Assembly (NCBI GenBank): GCA_050633505.1
Contig: JBOEGQ010000009.1
Span: 78,781-142,780, forward strand
DNA from: UBA1672 sp050633505
GTDB lineage: Bacteria > Pseudomonadota > Alphaproteobacteria > Micavibrionales > Micavibrionaceae
Reading direction: 5' to 3'
DNA: 64,000 nucleotides
Positions within the stretch are counted from its first letter, which is position 1, and every line of letters begins with the position of its first letter. Below, in pieces: positions 26,197 to 34,884 of the stretch. The notes below the pieces were generated by a model. It saw nothing but the letters and a program-made list of their open reading frames with translations. It had not been told where the DNA came from and did no database searches. Made by a program: the position numbers and the translations under genes.

Positions 26197-26241
26197 TAAA
26201 ATCAGTGGATCTATTCGGGTTTTATAAAATCATTGGCGGGT

Positions 26242-26269
26242 TAAGATCCGTTTGAATAAACGGATCTTA
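26242..26269. repeat. Perfect 12-bp inverted repeat between convergent genes
   Basis: TAAGATCCGTTT and its exact complement flank GAAT. It lies between the convergent genes ending at 26196 and 26412. No T-run follows on either strand, so it may be a transcription barrier or mRNA 3'-end protector rather than a classic terminator. Confidence 0.7.
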
Positions 26270-26411
26270 CGCATTGTCCGTGCATATTTATAATCAACAT
26301 GTGCGGTGGCGGTTTTCTATGGTTGGAAAGCCGTTTTCTGTACCGGATTTTTTCTGTTATATAGCTTGTATCCGGTGACTTTATAGCTTTGGTTTTCTGT
26401 GTAAAATACCG

Positions 26412-27557
26412 CTATGGCTCAGCTGCGTTTTCATTGCTTGAAGCAGGCTGTTCTATTGCAGGGGCCTCATCGGGGCTGTGTTCCTGAATAAAGTTCATCA
26501 TTTTGTTTGCGTTCCCTTGTTTACGCAGGTCTTCCAGTCCCAAGACACCAAAGACAGGCTTTGCATCGCTTGATACGTTATTCTCAAATTCTTTAACAGC
26601 AAGTGGCGCAAGCATCATGCGACCACTTAAGGCAAGAACAGGGATTCCGTGTTCGCTTAACTTCTCTGCGGCGTATAGAGCGCTTAAGCCACTATCGGCT
26701 GCTAATAAAACACCATCAATTTGTGATTTAAACTGATCAGAACGAAGCAGCTTTTTATTATCCGATTGTAAAACACCATCTGCGATTTCAATGATGTTTA
26801 CATCTGTACCGCGTAGGCTTAAATTTGTTGTTATGCCCTGTAGGACGTTAATAAGGTCGTCTGTTTCGACTTTATATGTTGATGGGTATCCCATGTCTAC
26901 GAAGTCACATACCGCGATCGCACCGGCATCTTGTGGCTTATGAATGTCTGAAGATAGACCCGTTCCTGTCATTTTACCAAAGCCGACTTTATGGCCAGCG
27001 CGTTCCATTCCCTTTACCAATGCAGATGCAGACGTTGTTTTTCCGGCGTCCATTCCTGTGCCCAGAACGGCGATTGTTGTCGGGCGGGACTTGGCATCAA
27101 TTTCCAATGGGCGCATAGCGCTATGTTTGATATTCATGACTCTGTCATTTTCATCGGCAAGCAGGCCAATCGGTTTAATGACGGTGGGTGATTTCATAAC
27201 GTCGTTTGTTTCTTCGATTAACGCAGCCACGCCACCACTGGAAACAAGATGGCATTCTGTCAATTTTTCAGGAACCATTGCCTTGTATTCTTCAACCGCA
27301 TAACGGTTACCGTAGGCAACCAGAATTTTATCACCTTCATGTAATTCTACGTTACGTCCATCGGGGCTCTGTAATGTGTCTTTATCACCGACTGATGTCA
27401 CCTTTGCCAGTAAGACATCACCGACTTCAGGGGCTTTATTTTGCACTAAGCCCGCGATTTGCGTTCTGTCAACATGGCGCAAGACAGTTGCCACTTTTGC
27501 AGAAACGCCTTCGAACTGTGAGTTTAACCCAGACAAGTCTATGCTTGGCTTTTTCAT
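26412..27557 (-). CDS. P-loop NTPase of the dethiobiotin-synthetase/DUF1611-like type
   Basis: 381 residues. Walker A is IAVLGTGMDAGKTTSASAL (GTGMDAGKTT 166-175), with the AGKTT ending used by SIMIBI-class enzymes such as BioD, CobB and MinD. GHKVGFGKMTGTG and the ITTNLSLRGTDVNIIEIADG region fit the same fold. The N-terminal 150 residues look like a separate beta domain (VGDVLLAKVTSVGDKDTL, GDKILVAYGNRYAVEEY). A Glu/Ala-rich tail ends it. DUF1611 proteins also have this two-part plan, so that is the best guess. AGGAGAATAATA precedes the ATG. Confidence 0.6.
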   Translation of the reverse strand: MKKPSIDLSGLNSQFEGVSAKVATVLRHVDRTQIAGLVQNKAPEVGDVLLAKVTSVGDKDTLQSPDGRNVELHEGDKILVAYGNRYAVEEYKAMVPEKLTECHLVSSGGVAALIEETNDVMKSPTVIKPIGLLADENDRVMNIKHSAMRPLEIDAKSRPTTIAVLGTGMDAGKTTSASALVKGMERAGHKVGFGKMTGTGLSSDIHKPQDAGAIAVCDFVDMGYPSTYKVETDDLINVLQGITTNLSLRGTDVNIIEIADGVLQSDNKKLLRSDQFKSQIDGVLLAADSGLSALYAAEKLSEHGIPVLALSGRMMLAPLAVKEFENNVSSDAKPVFGVLGLEDLRKQGNANKMMNFIQEHSPDEAPAIEQPASSNENAAEP

Positions 27558-27652
27558 TATTATTCTCCTAAAAATTCTCCGTGTGTCCCCCTCGTATACA
27601 CTTTCGTAAAATAGTGCAAGAAAAATATACGGAAAACATCAATCTTGGGTTG

Positions 27653-28528
27653 TTACATCCGCGAGAGGCCGCCATATTTTTTACGGACGTAATAGATTGA
27701 TCGTAAGGATACAAGGAAGAAAAACGCGCCTATGCCAAAGATCATAAGAGAATCCGTTGATGAGCTTGAGAGCTCACCATTGGTCATTTGATCCCAAAAG
27801 GCACCGAAATCATTTTGAATGAGTTGTTGTGTTTTTTCGGGGAGATCAAGATATCCGGCATACATAATGCCCGCACCTGCGAACATGGTTCCAAAGGCAA
27901 TGACGTTTCCCCAAAATCCATGAGATGAAACGGTTTTGATATAATCTGCTTTTGTTTCGATAAGAACGGAGTCTTCCTTGGGTTTCCATTCTTCTTCTTG
28001 TGAGATGATGTTTCCCCCTTGGAAATTGAGCATCATGTTAGAGAGGGTATAGCCAATTCCCACAAATGTTGATGCGACAATAAGGGTTGTGATCCATGAT
28101 CCGCCAACGCCGATAATATAGACGCCTAAAGCGCCTAAGCCCATTAATGCGAAGATTGAACTGATTCCAATGTCCATGGAATCTTCGACTTTTGCCTGTA
28201 CTTGCTTTCCATCTTCGGAAATATTGAGCATAACCGTCACGGCTTGTTTAAGCTTGTGACGGATTTCATTCATGCTTGCACCGGTTGTGGTGCGTGTTTC
28301 GTCATTATATTGGTATTCAACAATGGGCCTGTAATAAGTTTGTGCTCTGTTATGCCCACCCTCTCTCTGATAGGAGGTATAGCGCTCAATGGCTTTAACG
28401 ATGCCTTTTACGCGTTTGCTACGTGCGCGAAATTTGTAAAAATGTATGACTGAGTTGGCACCAAGAGATAAAAAGACAGATCCGACAATTAACGGAACTT
28501 GTGGTGCGATAGTATCAAGAAAGAACAT
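27653..28528 (-). CDS. DUF3592-like membrane protein
   Basis: 291 residues. An N-terminal membrane segment (VPLIVGSVFLSLGANSVIHF), then a small beta domain (RSKRVKGIVKAIERYTSY, YYRPIVEYQYNDETRTTTG, VTVMLNISEDGKQVQA) typical of DUF3592 proteins, then membrane segments near 120-165, 205-225 and 260-280. No catalytic motif is visible and the function is unknown. No clear ribosome site upstream. Confidence 0.6.
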   Translation of the reverse strand: MFFLDTIAPQVPLIVGSVFLSLGANSVIHFYKFRARSKRVKGIVKAIERYTSYQREGGHNRAQTYYRPIVEYQYNDETRTTTGASMNEIRHKLKQAVTVMLNISEDGKQVQAKVEDSMDIGISSIFALMGLGALGVYIIGVGGSWITTLIVASTFVGIGYTLSNMMLNFQGGNIISQEEEWKPKEDSVLIETKADYIKTVSSHGFWGNVIAFGTMFAGAGIMYAGYLDLPEKTQQLIQNDFGAFWDQMTNGELSSSSTDSLMIFGIGAFFFLVSLRSIYYVRKKYGGLSRM

Positions 28529-28586
28529 AGTAGCGTAACCCGTGTGTTAAAGACGATAACAGGGAAATACTATTCAATTATTATGT

Positions 28587-28850
28587 TTATTGCAATGTTC
28601 CTTGCCAGTCGGCGAAACGATAATCACCGGGGGTGATCAGTTTTTGCCGTGCGACATAGACGGAATGCAGGGCACCTTCTATTTCGTCAATCCAAAAATC
28701 TAAGAATCCCCGCAGAGTTGGATACTCGGGGGCTACATCATATTCTTGCCATATGAACTCTTGTAAAATTTCTTGATGATCGGGTAGGTGGTAAATAATT
28801 TGTGCAGTTGTCAGGCGGTAATCGCCCATTTGTTTTTCCAGATCTGCCAT
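28587..28850 (-). CDS. Usg family protein
   Basis: 87 residues from the ATG at 28850, preceded by AGGAGG. MADLEKQMGDYRLTTAQIIY, then LPDHQEILQEFIWQEYDVAP and LRGFLDFWIDEIEGALHSV, is the Usg pattern, a small alphaproteobacterial protein once named for its position near tryptophan genes. Function is unknown and trp genes are not in this window. The longer reading to 28922 is rejected for lack of a ribosome site. Confidence 0.88.
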   Translation of the reverse strand: MADLEKQMGDYRLTTAQIIYHLPDHQEILQEFIWQEYDVAPEYPTLRGFLDFWIDEIEGALHSVYVARQKLITPGDYRFADWQGTLQ

Positions 28851-28875
28851 TATGCTCAATAACCTCCTGTTATGT

Positions 28876-28903
28876 TTGACACATATCCCCTCTATTCTAT
28901 CAA
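28876..28903 (+). promoter_or_regulatory. Possible sigma-70 promoter
   Basis: TTGACA at 28876-28881 and TATCAA at 28898-28903 are 16 bp apart. It would drive the metalloprotease-like gene at 29017 with a leader of about 105 nt. Confidence 0.4.
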
Positions 28904-29016
28904 AAATGGCTCTATTCTTCAAATTCGCCGGATTCTTTGTGGTATTTTATTTGTAAAGTTGGGCTGAACTCAGGTAAAATTGCCATTATAAAGATACAGA
29001 TTAGGGGAAATCGGTT

Positions 29017-30015
29017 ATGAGTGAAGGCGTGAAAACACCGGAAGACGTTGTTCAAAATGTACAAAGCTACATTATTGAGAAAGAGCAACAAGATGGTCAG
29101 CTGCGCGACAGTGTAAATATCCAATACGTAACGCCTGAATCCAATCCCCAATTATTTGAAACGGTTAAAGGCGTGCTTAATGATGTTAATGGCGCGATGA
29201 AATCCGATATTAATATGCCGCATATTCTGATTGTTGAGGATTCCCCACATTCTCCGGCGGCTTATTCCCATCGCAATGATTGTATCATTATTGATAAGGA
29301 TGCTTTGGACCCTAATAGCCATAGTTTTGAACCGGAACAACAGATAAAAGCAATAATTGCGCATGAATTGGGGCATAAGCTTGGCCATGAGAGAGGGGTT
29401 GCTAATCATTCTCCTGAAGAGAAAAATCAAATGGCGCGTGATGTTTGGGATACTGTGAAAGATAATTGCAGCGCGGAGCATGCGGACAAAATTTTAAACC
29501 GATTTAGGGAGGCTGGTTTTGATCCCGGTGCGATTGGTACAACGCGTGATGTTGCCGAAATGAATCTTACAGAGCAGGGGACGTCGGCGAATTGTGCGTC
29601 CGAGGTTGCAGATTCGATGCAGCGATTTTCGGATGGCTCTAAGGCGGCAGAGCTTTATGGTGATTATGTTGCAATTAAATCCGGACATGGTGACGGGGTT
29701 ATTGCGGATATAGAGAGCAACCTTATTCCCGGTTATTCGGATGGCCTTGACCGTTTGAATAATCATTTGGAAACAGAAGATCGTTTAGATCATGCGCGTG
29801 AGTTGAATGATGCACAAAAGGCGCAAGCCGCACCCGTTATAGAAGGGGATTTTTCACCCGCGAATGGTGGTGAATCGGCAGGTGGATTTGATATCATTGA
29901 CTCTGTTCTTGATTTTATGGGGATTGAAGATAAGCCGGATACGCAAGTTCCGCTTGCCCCTGACGCGCCGGAAACACCTGACACAACGTTGCCGTTATCC
30001 TCTCCGAAGGCTTAA
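29017..30015 (+). CDS. Cytosolic zinc metalloprotease-like protein (HELGH)
   Basis: 332 residues. AIIAHELGHKLGHERG gives an HExxH zinc site at 116-120. The segment before it (RNDCIIIDKDAL) is the edge strand often seen in such proteases. A later ELYGDYVAIKSG could supply the third ligand, as in M48 (E-x-x-x-D). No signal peptide or membrane helix, unlike HtpX. The C-terminal 80 residues are Pro/Asp-rich and look disordered (DTQVPLAPDAPETPDTT). Substrate unknown. Confidence 0.65.
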   Translation: MSEGVKTPEDVVQNVQSYIIEKEQQDGQLRDSVNIQYVTPESNPQLFETVKGVLNDVNGAMKSDINMPHILIVEDSPHSPAAYSHRNDCIIIDKDALDPNSHSFEPEQQIKAIIAHELGHKLGHERGVANHSPEEKNQMARDVWDTVKDNCSAEHADKILNRFREAGFDPGAIGTTRDVAEMNLTEQGTSANCASEVADSMQRFSDGSKAAELYGDYVAIKSGHGDGVIADIESNLIPGYSDGLDRLNNHLETEDRLDHARELNDAQKAQAAPVIEGDFSPANGGESAGGFDIIDSVLDFMGIEDKPDTQVPLAPDAPETPDTTLPLSSPKA

Positions 30016-30048
30016 TTCTTCGATTATCTTCCTTTTAGGTCAAAATCG

Positions 30049-30077
30049 CTTGAAATTTTCTATGCATGGCGCTATGA
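30049..30077 (+). promoter_or_regulatory. Heat-shock (RpoH-type) promoter of groES-groEL
   Basis: CTTGAAA at 30049-30055, then 14 bp, then CGCTATGA at 30070-30077, resembling the RpoH -35 and a diverged -10. No CIRCE element is seen. A perfect inverted repeat GCATAAG-gtgtt-CTTATGC at 30086-30104 follows, at or just after the expected transcription start. Confidence 0.5.
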
Positions 30078-30190
30078 CTCCACTTGCATAAGGTGTTCTT
30101 ATGCGTTGGGAGGGGTCTTTCGCTCTGGCTCTATAGAAGAGAAGACGCAAGGCCTGCTTGTTAAACCATAAACTTTAAGGAGACACGAAA

Positions 30191-30481
30191 ATGAAATTTC
30201 GTCCTTTACATGATCGCGTATTAGTCCGTCGCGCGGAAGCTGAAACAAAAACAGCAGGCGGTATTATTATTCCAGGTACAGCAGAAGAAAAGCCATCAGA
30301 AGGCGAAATCGTTGCAACAGGCAGTGGTTACGTTAATGACAATGGTGAAACACGCGCGCTTGACGTGCAGACAGGTGACAAGGTCATCTTTTCGAAGTGG
30401 GCCGGCACAGAAGTAACAATTGATGGTGAAGACCTGATGGTTATGAAAGAGTCAGACATTATCGGCGTTATTGCTGCTTAA
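30191..30481 (+). CDS. groES: Co-chaperonin GroES
   Basis: 96 residues, normal length. KFRPLHDRVLVRRAEAETKT and AGGIIIPGTAEEKPSEGEIV contain the core strand and mobile loop that docks on GroEL. The heptameric lid of the chaperonin. AAGGAGACACGAAA before the ATG is a strong ribosome site. It is 47 bp upstream of groEL in one unit. Confidence 0.98.
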   Translation: MKFRPLHDRVLVRRAEAETKTAGGIIIPGTAEEKPSEGEIVATGSGYVNDNGETRALDVQTGDKVIFSKWAGTEVTIDGEDLMVMKESDIIGVIAA

Positions 30482-30528
30482 ACTTACAGATTAAATTTAT
30501 TATTTATTTTTCTTAAAGGAGAAAAATT

Positions 30529-32185
30529 ATGGGTGCTAAAGAAGTACTTTTCCAAGAAGAGGCTCGTGATGAGCTATTGAAGGGTGTTGACCTTATTGCA
30601 AACGCTGTGAAGGTAACATTGGGGCCAAAAGGCCGTAACGTTGTGATCGAAAAATCATTTGGTGCACCACGCACAACAAAAGATGGTGTTTCTGTTGCGA
30701 AGGAAATCGAACTTAAAGATAAGCAGCAAAACATCGGCGCACAGTTGATCCGTGAAGTTGCATCTAAGGCAAATGATCACTCTGGTGATGGTACAACAAC
30801 AGCAACAGTTCTTGCACAAGCGATCGTTCGCGAAGGTGTTAAGGCGGTTTCTGCTGGTCGTAATCCAATGGATCTAAAGCGCGGTATCGATAAAGCGGTT
30901 ATCGCAGTTGTTGAAGACATTGCATCACGTGCAAAGAATGTAAAAAGCAACGAAGAGATCAAACAGGTTGGTACAATCTCTGCAAACGGTGAAACTGAAA
31001 TCGGTGAAATGCTTGCAGAAGCAATGGACAAAGTTGGTAACGAAGGTGTTATCACAGTTGANNGAAGCAAAATCTTTGAACAACGAACTAGAAGTTGTTG
31101 AAGGTATGCAGTTTGACCGTGGTTATCTTTCACCATACTTCATCACAGATGCAGACAAAATGATCTGTGATCTTGAAAACCCATATATCTTGCTTCACGA
31201 AGCAAAACTTTCAAACCTTCAAGCAATGCTTCCTGTTCTTGAAGCTGTTGTTCAGTCCGGTCGTCCGCTATTGATCGTGGCAGAAGATGTTGAAGGTGAA
31301 GCATTGGCAACATTGGTTGTTAACAAGCTTCGCGGTGGTTTGAAAATTGCTGCTGTTAAGGCGCCTGGTTTTGGTGATCGTCGTAAGGCGATGCTTGAAG
31401 ACATGGCAATCCTAACAGGTGGTCAGGTTGTTTCTGAAGATCTTGGTATCAAGCTTGAGAACGTAACACTTGATATGCTTGGAACTGCGAAGAAAGTTGC
31501 AATCACAAAAGACGACTCAACAGTTGTTGATGGTGCAGGCGATAAAGCAGAAATCGAAGCGCGTTGTTCACAAATCCGTCGTCAAGTTGAAGAAACATCT
31601 TCTGACTATGACAAAGAGAAATTGCAAGAGCGTCTGGCGAAACTTTCAGGCGGTGTTGCTGTTCTTCGTGTTGGCGGAATTACAGAAGTTGAAGTGAAAG
31701 AACGCAAAGATCGCGTTGATGATGCACTTCACGCGACACGCGCTGCTGTTGAAGAAGGTATTGTTGCCGGTGGTGGTACTGCACTTCTTTATGCTGGTAA
31801 AGCATTGGTAGGCCTTAAAGGTGAAAACGAAGACCAGACAGTTGGTATCGAAATCATCTCACGTGCGTTGCAGGCTCCGATTCGTCAGATCTGCGCAAAT
31901 GCAGGTGAAGAAGGTTCAGTAATCGTTGGTAAGTTGAGTGAGCAAGACGACACAAATCATGGATTTGATGCACAAAAAGGTGAATATACTGACCTTGTTA
32001 AGGCTGGTATCATCGATCCTGCGAAAGTTGTTCGTACTGCACTTCAGGATGCTGCATCAGTTGCAGGTCTTTTGATCACAACAGAAGCTGTTATCACAGA
32101 CTCACCTGATGAAGGTGGTGACGCAGCAGGCGCAGCCGCAATGGGCGGCATGGGTGGAATGGGCGGAATGCCCGGCATGATGTAA
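30529..32185 (+). CDS. groEL: Chaperonin GroEL (reading frame broken by two N)
   Basis: 60-kDa ATP-dependent chaperonin. SGDGTTTATVLAQAI is the ATP site. The frame from 30529 runs to the NN at 31062-31063, and the rest continues one frame later to 32185 (SLNNELEVVEGMQFDRGYLS, VKAPGFGDRRKAML). The normal reading V-E-E-A-K-S needs nine bases where ten are present, so the NN replaces a single base. With that correction the gene is 552 codons, 551 residues, ending in the usual GGM repeats. It is intact biologically; the break is an assembly artefact. Confidence 0.95.
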
Positions 32186-32319
32186 AATTGCTTTGTTTGT
32201 TTGGGCTTGGCGTTGTCAGGTTTCAGCTCACTTAGTTTTATCTAAGTTTCGCTTTACCTTTCTAGACAAGTCTCAAACACTCTTTGCAATTACGCCTGTA
32301 AATTAGTAACGAATATATG

Positions 32320-32346
32320 AACCTCCGTAGAAATACGGGGGTTTTT
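32320..32346 (+). terminator. Rho-independent terminator downstream of groEL
   Basis: AACCTCCGTA pairs with TACGGGGGTT over a GAAA tetraloop (one G-T pair), followed by TTT. It is 135 bp after the groEL stop. Confidence 0.85.
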
Positions 32347-32449
32347 ATGAAAAATGGCCTGTCGTTTGTTTGTGGGGTGTAAACTTCGCTTCATCTTCCT
32401 AACCTCACAAAATGCTCTGTGTGATATAGTCACTGTAAAATTAGAATTT

Positions 32450-32479
32450 AAAAAGCCCCGTTATTGAGCGGGGCTTTTG
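32450..32479. terminator. Bidirectional terminator
   Basis: AAAAGCCCCG and CGGGGCTTTT flank a short loop, giving a T-run on both strands. It separates groEL from the convergent hypothetical gene ending at 32483. Confidence 0.85.
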
Positions 32480-32482
32480 TTG

Positions 32483-33121
32483 TTATGATAGTTGGGGAGG
32501 GTTACTTCCGAGGGCTGGGAATTTATCTCTTATCAGCTCCTCATATTCCGGATGGTAGAGGCTTATATATTCGTCGATGTTATCATTCATATGCCGTGCA
32601 ATTTGAAATGATTCTGTGTGTTTGAGTAGGTTAATGGCTTCTTCATCAGGGAGAGAGGTTGCTACAGATTTTATGTATATTTGTGTTCCATGCATGCCAC
32701 TTAAATATTCTGTTTGTGCAATATGTTTCATGTGTCCTGTTGTTTCAAATGCCTCGAGGAGCATGGCTCGGTCTTCGGGCGGGCAGCGTGTGAACATCCC
32801 TGATAAAACTTCATCGAGCGTTGTGATGGGAAATTGATGAATTGCTCGACTGAAAACATTATTGGTACTCATGTATCTGGCCATCTCAACGATTTGGTCT
32901 TCCTGTATGCTGTTTTTGGCTATTTTGAAGCTTTCGAGTAATCCTTCTCCAGCATTTTTAGGGTTTTCGGATGCCTTTATAACATTGGGTTCTAGATTAT
33001 ATTCTCGGAGTTTTGCTAATACGTTTTCGGGCGTTAGGGAGGTTTTGAACTCGTGTATGTTTTGGGTGTAGTCGCCAAATACTTTGTTGATCCCTTCTGC
33101 AATTTTTTTGACCCAATCCAT
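32483..33121 (-). CDS. Hypothetical protein, 212 aa
   Basis: Soluble, all-helical by appearance, no signal peptide. VKKIAEGINKVFGDYTQNIH begins it; the middle reads ITTLDEVLSGMFTRCPPEDR and the end YHPEYEELIRDKFPALGSN. I do not recognise it. AAAGGGAATAAC precedes the ATG. It opens the less conserved stretch from 32.5 to 37.5 kb. Confidence 0.55.
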   Translation of the reverse strand: MDWVKKIAEGINKVFGDYTQNIHEFKTSLTPENVLAKLREYNLEPNVIKASENPKNAGEGLLESFKIAKNSIQEDQIVEMARYMSTNNVFSRAIHQFPITTLDEVLSGMFTRCPPEDRAMLLEAFETTGHMKHIAQTEYLSGMHGTQIYIKSVATSLPDEEAINLLKHTESFQIARHMNDNIDEYISLYHPEYEELIRDKFPALGSNPPQLS

Positions 33122-33215
33122 GTTATTCCCTTTCCTAGAATAAGTAAGAATTTCTGTTTATATTGTGCATAGGGGTGTGTCAACATTTTCGTGATTATTT
33201 AAGATTGTGTTGTTG

Positions 33216-33646
33216 TTACTGTGGAGGGGTTTGAGCGGCGTGTTTCCATGCTATGTCATACAGAACTCTAAAGCCTTCAGTGAACTGCGCGTGTTTTAAT
33301 ATCATTATACATACGCCATTTTCCTGAAAGTTTAAGAATGCAAGATATTCGCCATATGAGTATATTGTTTGATCGTTCCACATGCTTGTGGGAAACCATC
33401 TACACCATATAATGTTCGAATTTCACCTGTTTTTTTCTTTACCCCGTCGCCTTCGAGGAACTCAATCCCCGCATTTTCAAGGGCAACGGTAATTTTATCA
33501 AGGGTACGGCGTGTCGGGGTGGATTGCCTTGTTTCGAACAGGCAAATTGTTTGTACATGCAGACCGCAGCGCGTTGCAAGATCGTTCTGATCCCATTTTA
33601 ATAAAACGCGGGCGCATTGGCATTGAGTAGGGCTGATTGTATGCAT
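33216..33646 (-). pseudogene. XRE regulator gene with internal deletion
   Basis: The first 85 codons (WDQNDLATRCGLHVQTICLF and on to TLYGVDGF) nearly equal the intact gene at 34179-34841. After codon 85 the reading frame enters nonsense and stops at 33332. One frame over, from 33401 down to a TAA at 33218-33216, the proper family C-terminus reappears: RWFPTSMWNDQTIYSYG, LAFLNFQENGV, FRVLYDIAWKHAAQTPP. So about 80 codons are missing. The junction is AGATGGTTTCC, which serves both VDGF and RWF codons, pointing to deletion between short direct repeats. The N-terminal helix-turn-helix could still be made as a 104-residue protein. Confidence 0.85.
33391..33646 (-). repeat. Duplicated 256-bp segment, copy 1 (copy 2 at 34586-34841)
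   Basis: The helix-turn-helix coding part of the XRE pseudogene matches 34586-34841 without length change and with few substitutions, showing a recent tandem duplication. The intergenic part upstream also shares the CAGTATA[AC]TATTAAA box (33688 region and 34871 region). Confidence 0.85.
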
Positions 33647-33659
33647 TTTTCTATCTTTT

Positions 33660-33687
33660 CGAATTCAATTCGATTCTGTTCGAATTC
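33660..33687. promoter_or_regulatory. Operator-like repeats upstream of the XRE pseudogene
   Basis: CGAATTC occurs at 33660-33666 and 33681-33687, exactly 21 bp apart (two helical turns). The first is part of the palindrome CGAAT-TCA-ATTCG. A TATAAT lies next to it at 33690-33695. This is a plausible site for autoregulation by an XRE protein. Confidence 0.45.
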
Positions 33688-33779
33688 AGTATAATATTAA
33701 ACCATTGAAACACAAGCATAAAATAGGATATTATTTTGTCGTTAGGTGAATTTAATATGGTTCGTTTTAGGAGGAAGGC

Positions 33780-34100
33780 ATGTATGTAGGGAGTGAAACA
33801 ATATGTGCCTTGATGGAAGATCAGGAAGAGATATTTCGTGACGAACTGAATACCTTGGTAAAGGTGCGGCTTATTGATGGGGACATCAAGCGTGAGCTAG
33901 AGTTCTTTGCGCGTTGTCATATTCGTCGGATCGTAAAAACGATGGAAGATGAATATAAAGAAAAATATCAAGTGCCTAAATTGCCCGATATGATGGGGGA
34001 ACTCATGTATACGCGCGCTTATTTAAATTACGTCAGGCATTGTGCTTGTTTAATGAAGGATCTGAAGTTGGCCGCTTTTGACCCTGAGAAGAGAATTTAA
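33780..34100 (+). CDS. Hypothetical protein, 106 aa
   Basis: Soluble, charged, helical (EEIFRDELNTLVKVRLIDGD, KRELEFFARCHIRRIVKTME). Contains four Cys. Not recognised. TAGGAGGAAGGC gives a near-perfect ribosome site. It lies alone on the plus strand between two minus-strand XRE copies, with a terminator directly after it, so it may belong to the same accessory module. Confidence 0.6.
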   Translation: MYVGSETICALMEDQEEIFRDELNTLVKVRLIDGDIKRELEFFARCHIRRIVKTMEDEYKEKYQVPKLPDMMGELMYTRAYLNYVRHCACLMKDLKLAAFDPEKRI

Positions 34101-34145
34101 TATTTTAACTCTGTCAGGTGTTTTACCGACACCTGTCCCCACCTC

Positions 34146-34180
34146 TTCCCTCCGTATCCCACATACGGGGGGGATTTTTT
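34146..34180 (+). terminator. Strong rho-independent terminator
   Basis: TTCCCTCCGTAT pairs with ATACGGGGGGGA over a CCCAC loop (12 bp with two G-T pairs), then six T. A second hairpin, AGGTGT-TTTACCG-ACACCT, lies just upstream near 34116-34134. Confidence 0.85.
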
Positions 34181-34841
34181 ATCCATCTGATGAGGGAGGA
34201 GTTTGGGTCGCGTGCTTCCATGCAATATTAAAAAGTACTTCGAAAGAATTTTTGAATTCTTCACTGTTCATGATTACAATATGGATTGTGTCATTTGAGA
34301 AATCTAAGAAGGCTAATTTTTTCCCATATGTGTAAACAATCTTTTCTTTCCATGCTATGCCTGATAGCCATCTGTGTTCGGCAATAGGAAGGATGAAGCC
34401 AGTTTCTCCTTCTTGAACGGCGATTCTAACGTGTATTTTCTTGCCGAGCTGTGCCATGCGTGCTGCATGAATGTCGTACCATTCTTTTCCTAAGTGTTTT
34501 ATCCATAGGCTAGGTTTTGAATTGAATAAGCATATATTGCCGCCATAAATTTTGGCTGATTTGTAGACATCTTCCATAAATGTACGGAAACCATCTACAC
34601 CATATAATGTTCGAATTTCACCTGTTTTTTTCTTTACCCCGTCGCCTTCGAGGAACTCAATTCCCGCATTTTCAAAGGCGATGGTAATTTTATCAAGGGT
34701 ACGGCGTGTCGGGGTGGATTGCCTTGTTTCGAACAGGCAAATTGTTTGTACATGTAAGTCGCAACGTCTTGCCAAATCGTTCTGATCCCATTCCAGTAAA
34801 ACGCGGGCGCATTGGCATTGAATGGGCGTAATAATATGCAT
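34179..34841 (-). CDS. XRE-family regulator with conserved C-terminal domain (copy 2)
   Basis: 220 residues. The helix-turn-helix spans about 5-62 (CARVLLEWDQNDLARRCDLH, ETRQSTPTRRTLDKITIAFE). A linker VKKKTGEIRTLYGVDGFRTFMEDVY leads to an uncharacterised domain of about 120 residues (GNICLFNSKPSLWIKHLGKEW, YTYGKKLAFLDFSNDTIHIV, LFNIAWKHA). The 36021-36665 protein shares both parts. The C-terminal domain is likely a sensor of unknown ligand. GGAGGAATT precedes the ATG. The gene follows the formyltransferase gene by 43 bp. Confidence 0.8.
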   Translation of the reverse strand: MHIITPIQCQCARVLLEWDQNDLARRCDLHVQTICLFETRQSTPTRRTLDKITIAFENAGIEFLEGDGVKKKTGEIRTLYGVDGFRTFMEDVYKSAKIYGGNICLFNSKPSLWIKHLGKEWYDIHAARMAQLGKKIHVRIAVQEGETGFILPIAEHRWLSGIAWKEKIVYTYGKKLAFLDFSNDTIHIVIMNSEEFKNSFEVLFNIAWKHATQTPPSSDG

Positions 34842-34884
34842 AATTCCTCCGTTTTTGAATGAAGTTTCAGTATACTATTAAATA

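Noticed and set aside
30968..32185. Second half of groEL as an independent gene
   Set aside because: Its apparent start lies in the wrong frame upstream of the NN gap; both halves join into one normal GroEL.
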